This document shows, piece after piece, positions 34,746-36,320 of a DNA stretch of 36,320 nucleotides. The notes below the pieces were generated by a model. The model saw nothing but the letters and a program-made list of their open reading frames with translations. It was not told where the DNA came from and ran no database searches. The position numbers and the translations under genes were made by a program. The stretch lies in assembly GCA_963614215.1 (NCBI GenBank), contig CAVECB010000018.1, forward strand, positions 1 to 36,320. Reading direction: 5' to 3'. Within the stretch, counting starts at the first letter, position 1. Each line of letters opens with the position of its first letter. The DNA is from CAVAWX01 sp963614215. GTDB taxonomy: Bacteria > Actinomycetota > Coriobacteriia > Coriobacteriales > QAMH01.

Positions 34746-36107
34746 ATGAGGGCTGCGATACGCATATTGGCGGGCTTTCTCGTGCTCTCCGTCGCGCTGG
34801 TCGTGTTCTTGCGGGCACCCGCGCCCGTTTCCCCCGACGCCGAGACCACGCCGTATGCCCAGGTCATCGACGTGCCAACAGGCGTCCAGACCGAGATGGA
34901 AAACATCAAGCGCTTTGCCGCCGACGCGCCGTCCAACTCGCTTGACCAGGTGCTGGCCGTCTACACCTACTTTTGCCTGAACTACGAGTACGACTACACC
35001 TGCACCTACCGCGGCGTGGACGAGATTATGGAGTCGGGCACCGGCCTGTGCGAGGCCTACGCGCTGGCGTTTCGTTTCGCGATGGACGAGCTGGGCATAC
35101 CGTGCGCCTATGTGGAAGGTGACACACCGGCGGTCTATCACGCGTGGAACGCGGTGCAGCTCGACGGGCAGTGGTACTGGCTCGACCCTACCTTCGACGA
35201 CTACAAGGCCGACGGCTACCGCGTGGACAGGCAGTATTTCTTGAAAAGCGACGAGGTCTTTTTAGCCACCCACACGCCGCGCCTGTGGTACGGACCGTCC
35301 GGCGAGCGCGAGGTGCAGTCCTGCACGTCCACGCGCTTCGACTCGTGCTGGTGGAACGGCGCCGATGTGCGCGCGCACGATGCGGTCGTGCCCTACGACG
35401 GGGGATGGGCCTATTTCTCGCGGGACGCCGGCGCGCTGGTGAAGCGGGGCAGCGCCTCGCAAGACGCGGGCGTTTCACCTCTCGCGGGAGATGTGCAAGG
35501 CGAGGTGGGCCTGCACGTGCGCGGCAACAGCGCCCTGCTGCCCCTCGACGACGTGGAGGCCTCGCCGACAATTGCGGGCATCTCCATCGACGGCGGCGAC
35601 CATGTGGCGCTGGCAGCCGGCGAGAAGCTCTCCGTCAGCTTCGCGGACGGCTCGACTGGCACCCTGCCCATAGTGTGGACGACGAGCGACCGCAGCGTGG
35701 CCGACGTGCAGCCGGACGGGCGTGTCGTGTGCAAGAAGCCGGGCAAGGTCACGGTGAAGGCGGCGACCTGCGATGGCACGGCCGAGGCGCACATAGAGCT
35801 GAGTGTACCGGGCTTCGACACCGTCACATGGCGCGAGTGCGGCATCGAGGCCGGCGCGACGGCAGGCGAGGGCACCCTGTCGTGGGAGCCGGTGGAAGGC
35901 GCCGTGTCGTATCGCGTGGTGCTGACCCCGCAGACGGGCGGCCTGCGCTTTATGCAGCACGACATCGTCCAGATCGAGTCGCAAGTCACGCAGCTCGAGC
36001 TTGTGGACATGAATTTTCGCCAAGACTACTACTTCGAGGTGCACCCAGTTTTCGCAGCTGGGATGGGCAATACGAACATACTCGCCACCTACCACCGCGA
36101 CAGCTGA
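34746..36107 (+). CDS. Exported transglutaminase-like protein with Ig-like (Big2) domain
   Basis: 453 residues. An N-terminal hydrophobic signal or anchor (about 4-23, AIRILAGFLVLSVALVVFL) is followed by a transglutaminase/protease-like domain. This has the full catalytic triad C102 (GTGLCEAYALAF), H132 (VYHAWNAVQL) and D147 (WYWLDPTFDD). Around 275-350 there is a bacterial Ig-like Big2 domain (SDRSVADVQPDGRVVCKKPGKVTVKA). The last ~90 residues look like a fibronectin-III-type sandwich (LSWEPVEGAVSYRVVL). Such proteins act on the cell surface as cysteine proteases or cross-linkers; the substrate is unknown. There is no LPXTG, so it is held by the N-terminal segment or released. Confidence 0.88.
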   Translation: MRAAIRILAGFLVLSVALVVFLRAPAPVSPDAETTPYAQVIDVPTGVQTEMENIKRFAADAPSNSLDQVLAVYTYFCLNYEYDYTCTYRGVDEIMESGTGLCEAYALAFRFAMDELGIPCAYVEGDTPAVYHAWNAVQLDGQWYWLDPTFDDYKADGYRVDRQYFLKSDEVFLATHTPRLWYGPSGEREVQSCTSTRFDSCWWNGADVRAHDAVVPYDGGWAYFSRDAGALVKRGSASQDAGVSPLAGDVQGEVGLHVRGNSALLPLDDVEASPTIAGISIDGGDHVALAAGEKLSVSFADGSTGTLPIVWTTSDRSVADVQPDGRVVCKKPGKVTVKAATCDGTAEAHIELSVPGFDTVTWRECGIEAGATAGEGTLSWEPVEGAVSYRVVLTPQTGGLRFMQHDIVQIESQVTQLELVDMNFRQDYYFEVHPVFAAGMGNTNILATYHRDS

Positions 36108-36161
36108 TGCGCGTTTTGCCGTGCCGGGCGGCCACCTGTGCCTGCCTTAAGGGTGAAAGGA

Positions 36162-36190
36162 TTGCGAAACCACGTGTTTTACGAGATAAT
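36162..36190 (+). promoter_or_regulatory. Promoter upstream of the 3'-terminal gene
   Basis: TTGCGA (36162-36167), 17-base spacer, GATAAT (36185-36190): one of the best -35/-10 pairs in the window. The predicted transcript start is near 36197, 50 bases before the ATG. Confidence 0.6.
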
Positions 36191-36247
36191 GGAGGGTGCT
36201 TGAAACTAGAGAGCTGAGCAGGCTTTTTCCAAAAGGAGACGCACGAC

Positions 36248-36320
36248 ATGCAGCAACGCGGACACCACTCGAAACCCCGCGGGGGGGGGCGCTTCATAGC
36301 CATCGCGGTGGCGGCGCTTG
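36248..36320 (+). CDS. Exported protein, 3'-truncated by window end, poly-G tract near start
   Basis: Only 24 codons are visible. ATG 36248 follows AAGGAG (36233-36238) by 9 bases and a good promoter. The start is MQQRGHHSKPRGGGRF, then a hydrophobic run IAIAVAAL, so it begins with a signal peptide or membrane anchor. Nine consecutive G (36281-36289) encode Gly12-Gly14 just before the hydrophobic run. The remainder is outside the window and the family is unknown. Confidence 0.75.
   Translation, partial: MQQRGHHSKPRGGGRFIAIAVAAL
36281..36289 (+). repeat. Poly-G tract of 9 in the 3'-terminal gene
   Basis: Nine G in frame as three Gly codons. Loss of one G brings TAG at 36297-36299 into frame within three codons of the tract. 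Gain of one leaves the frame open to the window edge, so its effect cannot be judged. Confidence 0.8.

Overview
The window is GC-rich chromosomal DNA from a Gram-positive actinobacterium. The best guess is class Coriobacteriia (Eggerthella/Olsenella-like). This rests on the lysine/alanine-rich N-terminus of the primary sigma factor, a BspA-type leucine-rich-repeat surface protein, the cydAB/FNT/acetate-kinase anaerobic gene set and the high GC content. No rRNA or 16S marker is present, so the genus cannot be named. The sequence is a draft: 160 Ns interrupt cydA.

Layout. 1-2.5 kb: the 3' end of a Gln/Ala/Pro-rich protein, a VanW-domain protein and a convergent PadR regulator. 2.5-3 kb: a 500-bp gene-free spacer with a seven-unit 16-bp repeat array and a 22-bp-arm inverted repeat. 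3-8.4 kb: an RlmD/TrmA-type RNA methyltransferase, tRNA-Arg(CCG), an MntA/HepT (MNT/HEPN) toxin-antitoxin pair and uvrA. 8.4-14.5 kb: cytochrome bd oxidase (cydAB), the lipid II flippase murJ and glmM. 14.5-19.3 kb: an NSS-family sodium symporter, an FNT formate/nitrite channel, then a tight uspA - single-domain receiver - ackA operon. 19.3-22.3 kb: a BspA-like secreted protein and a PRC-barrel protein. 22.5-34.5 kb: one long co-directional run, rimP-nusA-ylxR-infB-rbfA-nrnA-truB-ribF-dnaG-rpoD, with small gaps or overlaps throughout, followed by tRNA-Ile2(CAU). 34.7 kb to the end: an exported transglutaminase-like protein and the first 24 codons of another exported protein.

How the genes work together. 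Cell-envelope supply (glmM for UDP-GlcNAc, murJ for lipid II export) sits beside respiration at low oxygen (cydAB). FNT and AckA fit mixed-acid/acetate fermentation. The receiver gene is translationally coupled to ackA, which suggests signalling linked to acetyl phosphate (inference). The 12-kb run joins the ribosome-maturation/transcription-termination operon to dnaG and the primary sigma factor.

Most notable observation: two genes for exported proteins carry long poly-G tracts (10 G at 19606-19615, 9 G at 36281-36289) in the codons just before the hydrophobic signal segment. In the BspA-like gene, loss or gain of a single G leads to a stop within about 25 codons. This is the expected design of phase-variable ON/OFF surface genes.
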